A stretch of DNA of 64,000 nucleotides from Manihot esculenta (taxonomy: Eukaryota > Streptophyta > Magnoliopsida > Malpighiales > Euphorbiaceae), in NCBI RefSeq assembly GCF_001659605.2, contig NC_035176.2, positions 25,042,716 through 25,106,715 on the forward strand, written 5' to 3'. The translations under genes and the position numbers were made by a program. Shown here piece by piece: positions 36,168 to 48,590 of the stretch (its first letter is position 1; each line of letters begins with the position of its first letter). Under the pieces are notes generated by a model. It was not told where the DNA came from, ran no database searches, and saw nothing but the letters and a program-made list of their open reading frames with translations.

Positions 36168-36604
36168 TGATGACCGCTGGGTTTCACTACCCTGATAAGA
36201 GGCCGAGCCCACAATAACAGAGCTAGTCCAGAACTCGCGGAGTCCCACGAGTGAAAAGGTCCAGCCCATTCATCCTTGAGGTCGGGCTTCGCTCAAGACC
36301 CGGTCTTCTCTTCCCTAACCCGGCTCGGAGGCTAAGCAAAATAAGGATCACTGGCCTAGTCCCAAACTGCTCAGTTCACACGCGTGCTAAAAGAGAAAAT
36401 TAAATAGCCGTTTAGCATGGCGCAGAGATCTGATTCTTCCGTACATACGGATCAGCATAGCAGGGACAGGTGGCCCAACGATGAGAAGGTTGTTATACGT
36501 CACTGACAGATCAAGAAAAAGAATAAAAGGAGAGAAGTACCTTCCTCTCAGACCAAGCTTACAAACTCCTTGTAAAACCCTATTTTCTAGATCTCAGATC
36601 ATCA
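36168..36604 (+). repeat. Left LTR of the TRIM-like element
   Basis: 437 bp with inverted termini TGATGA/TCATCA, CGTACATACGGATC in the middle and an ACAAACTCCTTGTAAAACCC phrase near its 3' end. Confidence 0.88.
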
Positions 36605-36703
36605 ATTGGCGCAAAAGTTTTCGGGTCACACGATCATAATGGATCCTCGGCGTTTACCCTCCTATCATTCATGAAATAACTGATGAGAAGGTAAAAGGGC
36701 AAT

Positions 36704-37137
36704 TGATGACCGCTGGATTTCACTATCCTGGTAAGAGGCCGAGCCCACAATGATAAAGCCGGCTCAGGACCCGCGGAGTCCCAAAAGTGAGAAGGTCCAG
36801 CCCATTCATCCTTGAGGTCGAGCTTCGCTCAAGACCCAGTCTTCTCTTCCCGAGCCCGGCCCAGAGGCTAAGCAAAATAATGATCGCTGGCCCAGTCCTG
36901 AATTGCTTAGTTCACACGTGTGTTAAAAGAGAGAATTAAATGGCCGTTTAGTATGGCATAGAGGTCTGATTCTTCCGTACATACGGATCAGTATAGCAGA
37001 GACAGGTGGCCCAATGACGAAAAAGTTGTTATACGTCACTGACAGACTAAGAAAAAAAATAAGAGAGAAATATCTTCCTATCAAACTAAGTTTACAAAAC
37101 CTTTGTAAAATTCTATTTTCTGAATTTAAAATCATCA
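36704..37137 (+). repeat. Right LTR of the TRIM-like element
   Basis: 434 bp, collinear with the left LTR but carrying many substitutions, mostly C-to-T and G-to-A, indicating considerable age or methylation-driven decay. Confidence 0.88.
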
Positions 37138-37142
37138 ATATA

Positions 37143-37830
37143 TATAAAAAATATAAAAGCAATTTAATTCGGCAGGAGAGTTTGATAATCTATAAAAATA
37201 AAAAAAATACTAAATAAAAATATAAAACTTTCAAAATTAAATATAAAATATCTAATAAATAAAAAAAATTAATAAAATTAAATGAATATAATTCTAAAAA
37301 TATATAATTATCTATGTAAATTATCATCGCACCAAATATTTTTAAAATGTATAATATATAAAAAATATAAAATCAATTTGATTTGATATGGTAACGTTCA
37401 GTCAGATTTCTATTTAATTTTTAATAAAAAATTAAAATCATAAAATAAGTTCAATTCAGTGCAAGTATTATAAGTTTTTGTTATATAAATATATAAATTA
37501 AATAAATTTTAATAAAAAAATAAAAACTAAATATAAAAATAACAAATATAGAAGCTAATGGGTTGCGTGTAAAATTAATCAAATAATGGGTTGCGTGTAA
37601 AATTGGTACCCTTACTGCAAACCATAGTTAGGAATGCTTATGAGTAATGAGGTGGCGGTCTATACATGCACATTACAAACCTGATTCTGGAACAGTATTT
37701 TCATGCAAACAGTTAAAGATCACATACAAAATATAATATCTACAACCCATAACAATAAATGAAGCACAAAATCCAGCTGTGTAACATCTGTCCATTAACA
37801 TATTAACAAATGGATTTTAAGGTAAAATGA
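37143..37830. other. AT-rich spacer downstream of FATB
   Basis: No gene seen. A 20-bp unit AATGGGTTGCGTGTAAAATT is directly repeated at 37557-37576 and 37585-37604. Confidence 0.55.
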
Positions 37831-38260
37831 CGAACAATATACACGTGTTGCCCAAGTAAAGGCCATAATCCAGGCAGCCTTGACACCAATTCTACGAACC
37901 AAGTTGCACAGGCTGTGTTGCCAAATCAAATAGAGCTCCCCCTCGAACATTACATGTTCAAAAACCAGAACCAATCTCAATGGAGAGAGAGATTTCAGCA
38001 AGAAACAATTACATGTTCTTCGTAAGCAACTCATGGGCAGTGGCTTGGTCAGGAGAACCCAATGGAGCCGTAACAAATTCACTGCTTACGGAACCGAGCC
38101 CAGAGTGATTTACTTCCCTTTTCCAAGAAAGGAATATAATATATATATATATATAAGAAGAATCATGTATAACTTCAAGAACTGAACAAAAGGACGATTC
38201 TACACAGGCGTTGTGGCACAAGGATATTAGTGCTACTTCAGTGGAGAAAGAATCGGATCC
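37831..38260 (-). other. Probable 3' UTR of FATB
   Basis: Sequence directly downstream of the FATB stop codon on the minus strand, without a separate coding frame. It includes an (AT)n microsatellite at about 38138-38154. The transcript end is not determined. Confidence 0.45.
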
Positions 38261-41200
38261 TTAAGCACTTTCAGCAGGTAATTGACCCATAATATCGAAG
38301 TTGGTGGCGTACTTTGGCCTCCACTCGGTCCTTCCCCTCACAATCTCAGCTCTATCCTCAAGTCGAAGCAAGTGCCGGCACTCAATCTCCCCAGAATTTG
38401 CTAAATTCCCTATCCCACCACCGTCAGAGACGGCAGTCAGAGACTGCAGCACACTATCCCTTCCACACTCCCTCCTATACTCGAGAGTAATGGCTGACAG
38501 TTCATGACTCTCCAGGAGTGGCAGTGGAGCACTCTGCAAGAGAACCCACCATAAGCTGAATTTTAACCATTCACATTGAGAGGGAGAAAAAAAGAAAAAG
38601 GCAGAAGTAATTCCTAGACAAGAGATGATGTCCCAATTGATACCTAACTAATTATTGATTTATTTTATATTCTTCCAGTCTCCACGTGTTTAGATTACAT
38701 CAATAGATTTGAATAGAAGGGGACAGGGAATTGAGTGCTAAATACTGTGATCAAGCTTGGCCAAAAATATAAAAGAAACCTTTAAAAACAGCACCCCCCC
38801 CATGTAGATTGGCTACTGTTGGTCTGCTTTACATCAATAAGGCCAGGTAAGATATTAAAGCTGACAAGTTAAAGGACATAATGATTGTTGCTTGTATCAT
38901 GAGACAATCATTGAACTCGAAAAATAGAACATGTATCACCCAGTCCAGCTGTTAAATAGATATCAAGCATTTTTTTTTTCTCTGAGATATCAATCAATTG
39001 ACTACTTCAGAATATTAAAAAAAGGTATAGGAGTTATGGCATAGCATAACAGATAGCTGGACGCTAAAATTTGTTATATTAAGAGGTTTGCTTGAGGTTT
39101 TGACAACCATTACCTTAATCTTTTTTAAAATTATTTATTAGTACCATTGTCTATGCTATGCAAACAATTATGTAGACTTACCAATGTATCCCCCCCCCCC
39201 CCCCCCCCCAAAAAAAAAAAAGAACAATTATTCAAACAAGTAGGTAAAATACACCATCCTCTCATAACTTAAATTATATGATTTAAGTGAAAAGAATTTT
39301 AGCACGGGCTCCAAAATCAGCAAAATGACAAAAATAAATAATTTTAAATGATTGAATAAGGATAGCAGTTAACATGAAGTTACATGATTTTTGGTTTAGC
39401 TATAACAACAAGAACAATAATACTAATAAAGAGGAAGACAGAATTTTGATTGAATCCCACTCTAAATGAGCAATCTATATAAGATTTCATCTGACCATTT
39501 TAATACTAATTAAAGAGATTCACAGCGACAGCTATTGCTACTACTCCCAATGCAATCAAAACAGGGGAAAGAATTATAATTGGAATTTTATAGATCAAAA
39601 ATCTACCTCAAGGATCCAGCCAATGTACTTCACATTGTTAACGTGCTGGTTGACATCTAAATCACTCCATCTAGGCTGCAAATCAGATAGCATATATCAT
39701 CATGAGAACAGCAGGCGATCAATAACTATAAGCCATAATACTCCCAGTAAATAAAACTATTAATACTTTGGTAAGTTGACTTACAGTTAAACCTTTGTGA
39801 ACATAGTCTGCAGTGTTGTCATCAAGCTTTGGCAATTTTCTGCTATCCTCATCTACAACAGGATTAGAATTCAAAAAGTAAGGCTCTATTTCCCCTCGAA
39901 CCTCCTCCGGAATTTTAGATAACCTTCTTGTCAGTTTATTCATCATCACCCACACACTATCAATATCAAATGTTCTAGATTAATTAGTCATCAACTTGAG
40001 ATAAAAATAAAACTAAAACTAGAAAAGATATGAAATTGTAAGGGAAAAATAATCTACCTGGAGGCTCTTGTTAGAGTTTCACCAGTTTTACTGTCACGGA
40101 CAAGCCAATCACGACGCATACCATTCTTTCCAGATGCACTCACCCAAGTATCTACTCGAACAACATCACCCCTGCAAAAGAAATTAACTCAGCCAATTGA
40201 AACTGTGGTCATCAAATCCATACTAACTCAATATCAAAATATAAATAGGACACAAGCACCAAGTTCAAAATACATCCAGCATGTATGCCAAAATCTTTCT
40301 TCAAGTACGAGAGCAAGTAAGCAAGCAACCATATGTCTAGTCACAAACAACCAGGAGTTACTGAATTGCAGACCGCAACTTCGGACATACCAGATTCAAA
40401 TGTGTTTTTCATGGTAATCCTCAACATGTTGCCTAATCCCAAAATTCTGAATGCCCTTTTACAGCCATTATTGACTGGTACCAGCTGGGTAAATTCTACT
40501 TTTCAACCATGCTTGTAATGCCTAAATATTAAGTGCAGCTTCTTCCAAGAAATTGTGAATAAAGAAATAAAAACCTAGAAAAAAATTAGAAATTAAAGAC
40601 ACAAACCAGCCTATATTAAAACTTCACATACCAACTTAGAGGTCTTGAATTTCATAGCAAGACAACAAATTAGCATCTCCCAATTTCAAGACAAAAGATA
40701 CAGAAAGAAACATCAAAAGCCAAAGGTACAGGAACAAGAGATCATAAATTGACTCATTTAATAGAAAACATGGAAAAGAATTATGGCTTACCATGTTGGG
40801 TAACGATCCACCAGGATATGCATCCGAGTGACCACCCATATCAGGTTCTTTTTAGTCATCTCTGGTGTTGAACCAAATCCATCACCCAGAAGTCCAGCAG
40901 TCTTAACATGATTGAGAGCCGTTTCCTGCAACCAATAACAGAAGGGAACAATTCAACTTGTTAGGAAAATGATTAACCGTGTCTTTTTCATATATTACCA
41001 GCTACATAATGTTACAGTCACTGAATCTTCAGGTACAAGGACAAAACAAATTATACAACATACTTGTAAATGATTCATCATTGTCTCTATAGATGCTGTA
41101 CGATCAGCACCAATTTCATAAGATCTGATAGAGAAGTTCTGGCGAAAAATAAGTCCATCCTGAACAATTCTACCGATACCAAAGGGGTCAATAAGCGTGT

Positions 41201-41561
41201 CAGGTCGCCTTGGTTTCCAGTCAAGCATCATCCACTGCTTCTCTGCTGCCAAAAACACAGTTGTAATAGCAGCAAGAAGCATGCTCCAATCAGGTAATTG
41301 GTTGATAACGGTCCTCGGAGGTGGTGACGGCATGTCATCCTCATTCTTCACATTTTGCACGGACGTTGTGAAGCCCACCGTGGAACCATTAATTCTGGGA
41401 GGAGCTTGGGCATTTGCCTTGACCAGCAAGCCCCCAGAAGAAGCAGATTTCGATTTGATTCCACTCAAACTAGCAGGTCCACTGCCAGTCTTGGTGGACT
41501 TGGCACCTGCAGATGAAGAGGGAACTGGAAAGAATGACGAAGTAGCAGCAGTGGCAACCAT
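38261..41561 (-). CDS. FATB: Plastid acyl-ACP thioesterase FATB, six coding exons
   Basis: Exons on the minus strand: 41064-41561, 40792-40925, 40058-40171, 39785-39956, 39607-39675 and 38261-38533. All introns have GT..AG ends and phases agree, giving 419 residues, the usual FATB length. The enzyme releases saturated (chiefly palmitoyl and stearoyl) fatty acids from acyl carrier protein in the plastid stroma, ending de novo synthesis. Residues 1-50 or so are a Ser/Ala-rich transit peptide. The FATB-specific hydrophobic segment LPDWSMLLAAITTVFLAAEKQW follows at about 90-110, then the first hot-dog domain (RQNFSIRSYEIGADRTASIET). The second hot-dog domain holds catalytic DVNQH (Asp313, Asn315, His317) and REC (Glu351, Cys352). 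No defect was seen, so it should be functional. A 5' UTR intron is likely. Upstream in-frame starts were not needed because MVATAATSSFF is the standard FATB N-terminus. Confidence 0.97.
39190..39221. repeat. Homopolymer C20-A12 in FATB intron 5
   Basis: Twenty C bases (39190-39209) are followed directly by twelve A bases (39210-39221). A shorter C run lies near 38797. Such tracts are prone to length variation and to sequencing error. Confidence 0.85.
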
Positions 41562-41572
41562 GCTGTAATTGA

Positions 41573-42560
41573 AGATTCTACGAACCCGCAGGAGCTAGAC
41601 AGCTATTTAATTAGAATTTGACAAGGACAAGCAAGTTTCAGAATCTTATCGTCTGTTCCGCAATCTTCAGAAATATGTTTCTGCATCACAAATGATATCA
41701 AATCAGAAAATCCCATTATTGAATGAACGATAAAAATCAAATGATAACAGCTAGATTCGATATTACAGATTCTGCTAAAAGTTTATTCGATAGCTGCAGT
41801 CAGAATTTTGATTTCATGAACTATACAAATATGCAAAAGAATAATCAATTGAAGCTACAGATAGAAAAGGTATGCAAGACATTTAGCCATTTCTTTTTCA
41901 TATATATCTGGAAAAAATCACCTTCCCATCAGACAAAAAACGGGGCAATTTCAATCTAGCTTAAAATACAACAAAAACACCGTTCAGTCTCCAATCAAAG
42001 AAGGAAAAGCAGAACAGTTATAAGTTTACCAGATTCCATTAAGCAAAAGAAATACGGGTTTATGCACATTGACAGTTAAAGGATTACAATATCAACCAGA
42101 CCCATGAAAAAAGAAAAACAGAGCGGATCTGACAATAAAACACAAATGTGTAAAAAAGAAAAAGACTCTAAAACATCAAGAAAACTAAAATAAATAAGGC
42201 GGAACTGTCATGCAGTAGTCGGTAGCTGAGAAAATGCACGATGAAGAAGTGAAATTTGAAATTTTCAAATCTTAGATCTCTCCGGCCAACCCAACCAAAA
42301 CAAATCCATTTCGATGCCTCATTACACCACTTTTTTCAGCATCCAAGAGCAACATCAAAACCTCAAACCGGATCAAACATGAAAATGAGAGAAAATGCAA
42401 GAAACAAAAAGAAACGGAAACTTACCCCAGCCAGCCAGCGAGTGAGAGAGAGGGAGGCAGCTCAACAAACAAGAGAAAACTAAAAAGAAAACACAAACAG
42501 CAAGGACTAATGCGTCATTTCACAACTTCAAGCTACGCTTTTCCCGTATTTTCTAGGGTT
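41573..42560 (-). other. Probable FATB 5' UTR intron and leader
   Basis: A TTACAG acceptor-like sequence stands immediately before the start codon. A donor-like GGCTGGG/GTAAG lies at 42425-42426, preceded by a CT-rich leader. This suggests an intron of about 850 bp in the 5' UTR, a feature known in other FATB genes. A GA-rich run at 42664-42685 lies near the presumed transcription start. Confidence 0.5.
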
Positions 42561-42699
42561 CGCGAATCGCTTTTTCCCGTTGCCTTCCTCCGTCTCTCTC
42601 TTCTTTTATTTTATTTTTTTAAAATTTTTTTAGAAGCTTCCGTTGTAGCTTTCCGAAATTCGCAGGGAGAGGGAGAGAGAGAGAGGCGATTTTAAACGT

Positions 42700-43125
42700 T
42701 GAGAATGGCAGTGAAATGGAGTAAGGCAGGGAGTGGAATTTATAGTGTAGACTTGGGCGGCCACCTCCCGCCTCTCCTTCTTCAAAGTTCCATTACGGCA
42801 ACGTTTTTCTTCTCTTATTTACGTTTTTGCCATCCTTGTTCATTTAATTCCCTCCTCCATGGCTACAGAGTTAAAAGCCTAACTCCCATTATTGAATGTT
42901 AGATATGGTTCCTTGCTGGACCAATAAGTTGAGGTCTCAAATATAGCCATCAGGCTAATTTCTAAAATATTTATACTTTTCTGGGCCAGCAAATATGCAT
43001 CAATATAATGCTATTAAAAGAAAAAAAAATATTATTTAATATGTCTAATAAAATAAATCTCAGTTATTCAATTTTAAAAAATATATTAAAATATTTAAAA
43101 ATTAAAAAAAAATAATAAGAATTAT
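42700..43125. other. FATB upstream region and AT-rich spacer
   Basis: No coding sequence supported; a dispersed AT-rich repeat arm occurs near 43030-43110. Confidence 0.5.
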
Positions 43126-43129
43126 ACAA

Positions 43130-43430
43130 AAGGAGATTAAAGAGGATTTTGAGAAAATCTCAACAAAGAGATCTATTGAAACAAACTAAACTTAGTTAAT
43201 TTATCAGTTAAGATATTAGTAACTTGAAAAAGCAGATACAAAGAATTAATACCATTAACTAAAGCTCAAAAATTTCAAAATATCTAATCAAAAGGGTGAG
43301 ATAAAGCAGAAACAATAAGAGTATAGTGAACCTCACAAATCACATCTTGAAAATCTTGAAATAATGCTAAATGAATGGCTCCTAAAAAAGTCATAATCTC
43401 TCTTGTAGTCGACGACGCGTAATATTATAT
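43130..43430 (-). mobile_element. LINE RNase H domain fragment
   Basis: Minus-strand reading near 43415-43300 gives TREIMTFLGAIHLALFQDFQ and VICEVHYTLIVSALSHPFD. This matches the middle of the RNase H domain of plant LINEs, where the metal-binding Glu and Asp lie. Three in-frame stops follow. It is separate from, and lies beyond the 3' end of, the next fragment. Confidence 0.45.
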
Positions 43431-43639
43431 GTGTTTAATTAAATTATCGATCAAATGATCATATATATTTTTAATAATTATAGCATTAATAGCTAGTAAA
43501 AATTAATGACTGTGTTGCGAAAGTGAAAGCTCATAAACTATTATAGGCTTATTTATTCATGTGATACGTGGAAGATAAATATTTTTTTTAAGTAATATAT
43601 TTAACAGTATTTTTTTAAAATAAAATTATTTATTGTATT

Positions 43640-44291
43640 AATAAAATTCTATCAGAGATATCATCCCATACAGAGAGACGATTATATCTAATAGATTTTT
43701 TAGCCGCAGTTAGAATAGCATTACAGCGAATTCATTTTACAGAAATATCAGTTCTAGAGCCTACCAAAGATTTATAATCATTCAAAATTAAACCCCTCTA
43801 TAAGATAATTTGGCAAATATGCTATTCAAGTGCATGTCTAAACTTCTGCATAAAATAATTTGGTAAAGATATTTCTCCTTCTTTCTCATTTCTGGAATAT
43901 AAATCATTAAAATCTCCCGAACAAAACTATGGAAGAGAGTTTCTACGAGATAAAGCTCGAATAAGGTTCCAAAACTGACGTTGTCGTTGCGATTCTGGAA
44001 ACCTATAATATAACTAATAAACCTCCATTAAACATTATCTTTTGAATCAATAAAATTTAAAGAAAAGTCAACCGCAGAAATAGGCATATGACTCTTCCAC
44101 AATTCTTGTCTATTGGCTGAGAAGCAATCATTAAAATGTAAAAAATTACGAAAAAATTTCATACGAGAACTAAGAGTTGTTGTTTTCATCAAAAATAAAA
44201 TGTCCGGTTTATAACTAGTAACCAAATCCTTCAATGCATTAACTGTCCGAGAATTGCCGAGTTCTCGGCAGTTCCAATACAAGACGATCAT
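43640..44291 (-). mobile_element. LINE fragment: endonuclease joined to the RNase H end
   Basis: The minus-strand frame from 44291 reads MIVLYWNCRELGNSRTVNAL then LKDLVTSYKPDILFLMKT, the start of the LINE AP-endonuclease domain. The catalytic Glu of the usual ET motif is replaced by Lys here. Further downstream (about 44005-43870) come QRQRQFWNLIRALS and SGDFNDLYSRNE, still endonuclease. From about 43790 to 43650 the sequence switches to DYKSLVGSRTDISVK and SIRYNRLSVWDDIS, the same RNase H ending as the element at 2.6-3.7 kb. The reverse transcriptase is missing. Confidence 0.7.
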
Positions 44292-44299
44292 TGCTTTCG

Positions 44300-45825
44300 A
44301 CTATCCTAACCTTTGATGGAATGAACCACTTCACTGTTAGCTGTCAAATTAACATTCGCAGGGGTGTTGTTAGAGGCGACATCTTCTCTTTCATTAATAG
44401 TCAATTGATGCAGATTATTTTCTATATGGAGAAAGAAAAAAAAAAAGTTAGGTTTAATAAAGAGAGAAAGAGAAAAAGGCGAGACACAAAACTTCTTAAA
44501 TTATTATTATTTTTAAAATTAAATATATATTTAACAGTATTTATCTTACCGGCAACTCAGTAATAATGACAAACCTTCATAGCCAATTATCCTACCATTA
44601 TCAATTAAGATTTCACTTTATTGAAAATTATATGTATTTAAAAATTTCAAATTACTAAGCTTTTCTTATATGAATCTTTTTTCCGACATTTATATTTAAA
44701 AATATTATTTTAAAAATATATGAAAAATATTTTTTAATAAATAATTTATTTTTTATTATTTAATTTTAATTTAAAAAATAAAATATGGTAATAAATTTAT
44801 GCATACAAGTGTTAATAAAAATTTTAAAATATAAAAAATAACTTTTTCTTCTCAGTTATCTCAAAAATAAAAAAATATGAAATATATTTTTTTTAAAAAA
44901 ATATTTTTCATAACATAAAGGGAGTGTTTTAATTAATGGAAGAAGTAAATTAATTTTAAGTATTTTATTAATATTATTGTACTCGCTCCATTCCATAATT
45001 TTCATATATTTTTTATTATTTAATTATTTTAAAATTATTATCTATTTTTTATATGATAATAATATATAAATTAATTATTATAATTTTTATTTTATTTTAT
45101 TTATTTTAAGAATTTTTTTAAAATATTTGTTAATATTTAATAAAATTTAATATTTTCAAAATAAAAATAATTGAAAAATTAATAAAAAAAATATTTATTT
45201 TAATATATATATGTATATAATAAAATAAATAGAAATTATGATATAAAGAGAATATATAAATTTACTAATATTTAAATATTTAAATGAATAGTTTCTACTT
45301 TATTTATTTTTTTTAATGAAAATTAGAAATTAAAAAAATAGAATATGAAATCTGTCAGATTATTGAGATACACTTACCATTAGACTATAATTGTAAATGT
45401 ATTCTCAAACTTCCTTATAAAATAGATTTATTCTTGATACATATAATTCACTCATAATATATTACATATACATTAATAAAAAAAATATGATTTTAAAATA
45501 ACAAATTCACATTTTTTATTAGCGTGTTTTAACTAAGATTCCGTAACAAATATCATAACACCACGTGTCTAACATGTTTGCCATTAATGAATATATTCAA
45601 GGGGCTTTGTTATTCGTCATGATTAAATAATTAAATCAAAAGTAACGAAATTATAATAGTTAAATGATTAAATTGCAATTAATGAAATTTAATTACCTTA
45701 TTATAAAGATATTCATTGATTTATTATTGACTAGTAATTTTAAAATTTTTGTTTTCATTTATCAAATTGGTTCCCTTTAATTTATAATTAAATTAGTTCA
45801 AAATTTATATAAACTTTTATTCCAT
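44300..45825. other. AT-rich intergenic spacer
   Basis: No gene supported; sequence is A/T-rich throughout. Confidence 0.65.
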
Positions 45826-45836
45826 ATTGTTGTTTA

Positions 45837-46606
45837 ATGTCCTTTTGTCCGCACTTGCTGGTTGAGTTCGTCAAGTGGTTCTCTTTAGCTTTCTTTACTG
45901 TTTCTGCAGAAAATGCTTCTCTTATTCTAATGATATGTTGGGCTTTGTGGCATAATAGAAATAATGTTGTTTGGAAAGTTCAGGATCGAACTGCGAGTGG
46001 TGTGTTCTTCATGGCATTGAATTTTTTGCAGCAATGGAGGGGGGCCTGTTCTGATTCTACCAGCTACACCAATATTGTGTCGGTTTTGACTGTTTGGTCT
46101 CTTCCACCGCAGGGTTGGATTAAGGTTAATATTGATGCCTCTTTAAATTCGCAACGAAGTTCACTAGGCTTCGGTTGTATAGTCCGAGATGCTAATGGTA
46201 GATTTATGGCGGCTAAAGCAGGCTGTTTTTGCAGTCAGATAGAGGTTAAGTGTGCTGAGACAATGACTTTTCGAGAGGCGTTAAGTTGGATTAAAGAGTG
46301 CGGATGGGATCGAGTTTTTTACGAATCAGATGCTCAGGTTCTTGTTGTGTCTATTAACAATACTTTGTTAGATGATTTATCACCTTTTGGTCTTTTGGTT
46401 CAAAATTGTAAATTGTTTCTATTCAGTTATGAAGAAACAAGATATAGTTTTATTCACAGGTCTGCGAATGATGTCGCTCATGTTCTAGCAATATCGGCTC
46501 ATTCTAAGTCAGGTCAAGGAGTTTGGGTTCATGTCTCTCCTCCTCGTATAGTTTTTTTGATTATTTTGAATTAATGATATTTCTCTCCTTATCAAAAAAA
46601 AAAGTG
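45837..46606 (+). mobile_element. 5'-truncated LINE with an intact C-terminal RNase H frame and poly-A tail
   Basis: An open frame of 245 codons (45837-46574) encodes the end of a LINE ORF2. It starts in the region after reverse transcriptase (LILMICWALWHNRNNVVW) and continues with a linker (WSLPPQGWIKVNIDASLN) and a full RNase H domain. The putative acidic residues are all present: Asp in NIDAS, Glu in CAETMTFREAL, Asp in YESDAQ and Asp in RSANDVAH. A short spacer and a run of ten A bases (46595-46604) follow the stop. Loss of the 5' part and the A tail are the usual products of incomplete target-primed reverse transcription. The undamaged frame suggests a younger insertion than the other LINE pieces here. 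Confidence 0.8.
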
Positions 46607-48590
46607 TTACTGTAGTTATTATTTTTGTAATTTTAATATTTATTTTTACTTGTTTTTTTAGTAAACGTAAATCATATTCATTATTTTTTATAAATGAAAT
46701 AATATTATATAATATATATTATTAATGACATTTATTTTTAATGATTTTTTTACTAAAAAGTAAATAATATTCATTTTCTTTTTATAAATGAAATAATATT
46801 ATACAAGATATTTTGTTAATTGTTAATATGAAATGTATTTATAATATTTATAACAATTGTCTATTATTATTGTCCGTTATACTAAAATTAAGATTTTTAA
46901 TTTAAATTAAATTTATTTTTTTAATAGTATTCTTGACTAATTTACTTATATTAAAGTATATTTGATTTAATTTACGAAATAAGTTTATAAATAATTAAAA
47001 ATTGAATCTTAATACATTAATATTATAACAATTATATCATAATTAGTAATTATTTATTAAATTTTTTAAATATCTTAAATATCAAAAAAAATATTGAAAA
47101 TATTTATTAGACATATTTTCAGATTTAGAGTGTTTTGAATTTTTATACAATTGTCAAAGTTAGCGTGTTAAGTATCGAACATAGCCACTTGCATACAGGA
47201 GTCTGTCTGCAAGGTATTCTTTATTAAAAAGATTAAAAATATTTTTTAAAAAATATATAAAAATAATTATTAATTATAAAAAAATTATATAAAATGTCAG
47301 CTGAACACTTTTTTAAATAATTAATAATTAAAATTATTTTTTTAAATTAGATGTATATAAATATGAAAAGAATAAATATCTTAAAGAAAAAAAACTCTAA
47401 AATATTTAAAATATTCGTTGATTAATATTTTTGAGTGTCCTAAATATTAAAATAATATAGAAAATACTTAATTAAAAATATTTTCTATAAAATAAACAGA
47501 GTCTAAAATATATAATTTTTATGTAATTTTTTAATATTCTTCAACACATCTATTTATTAAAATTTTCACAAATATGATGTTCTTACATTTTAACTTGTTT
47601 TTACTATAATTGAAATTCTAAAATTTTTTAATTCACAATTTAATAAATAATTAATAAAATTTCAAAAATATATAATTTCATTATAATAAGTTTATGTAAT
47701 TTTTTTAAATAATTATTTATTTAAATACTTTTTTCATATTTATATTCATTTAAAAATAAAAATAACTTTAAAACAATAAATTTATTTATTTTTAATAATA
47801 ATAATAATAATTTTAATTATTAATTATTTTTTATATACTTTTTATAAAAAAATATCTTTAATTTTTTCTACAGAAAGATATTCTTACATAAACGTAGTCA
47901 TATTCGACGCTTAACGAGTAAGCGATAAATATGATCTATAATTATTTTTTAAAAATAGTATATGGAATATTTAAAGTGTCGAATATGCGAACTTCAACAG
48001 TATTATTATCAAACTTTGCAGTTTATAGTATGATTGTCGAACAAAAATTTAAAATATTAAAGATCTAAAAATATTTTTAGAGTAAATATGATTTTTTTTT
48101 CATGATTATAGAATAAAAATTTAAAATATTGCAAATTTAAAAATATTTTTAGAGTAAATATGATTTTTTTTTCCACTCATCTCTCCTGAACACAATGTTA
48201 TTTTTGACCAAATTGAGAGCCCACCTCCATTGAAAAGGATGTAGCTCAACCATATCACTTTTCCTCCCTACCAAGAAAGCTGTCCAACATACACAAAGTC
48301 AATATTATATTTGGAAGTCTAGTTTCATTGGACTTTTTTTTAAGCAAAATAATAATTTTTTTTCAGACTTTCAATTTTTATTACGTTTTAATTCACAATT
48401 GCATTTTTAATGTAAGTATATTAGTATATAGGCAAATATATAGTAATATAGTTATATTAAAAGAATAGTATATAGATAGTTTATGGTATGTTTTTATATC
48501 AATTTATAACATCAAGCTTTCTAAATTTCAATTTGCATATCATTAAAATATTCGTAACTTATTTGATGAGATCAGAAAATAGAGTTACGC
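46607..48590. other. AT-rich intergenic spacer
   Basis: No gene supported. A repeated AAATATTTTTAGAGTAAATATG phrase occurs near 48070 and 48140 in two copies about 72 bp apart. Confidence 0.6.

Larger units (their letters stand above)
36168..37137 (+). mobile_element. TRIM-like miniature LTR element, 970 bp, TSD ATATA
   Basis: Two LTRs, 36168-36604 (437 bp) and 36704-37137 (434 bp), both start TGATGACCGCTGG and end ATCATCA. They enclose only 99 bp. The interior begins ATTGGCGC, the start of the primer-binding site seen complete in the gypsy remnant at 4404. It ends in a purine-rich GAGAAGGTAAAAGGGC tract, and it encodes nothing. Identical 5-bp duplications ATATA lie at 36163-36167 and 37138-37142. 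Size and structure fit a terminal-repeat retrotransposon in miniature, mobilised by proteins from an autonomous relative. The solo LTR at 23803 is the same family. Confidence 0.9.

Noticed and set aside
41197..41568. 123-codon plus-strand frame
   Set aside because: Antisense shadow of FATB exon 1.
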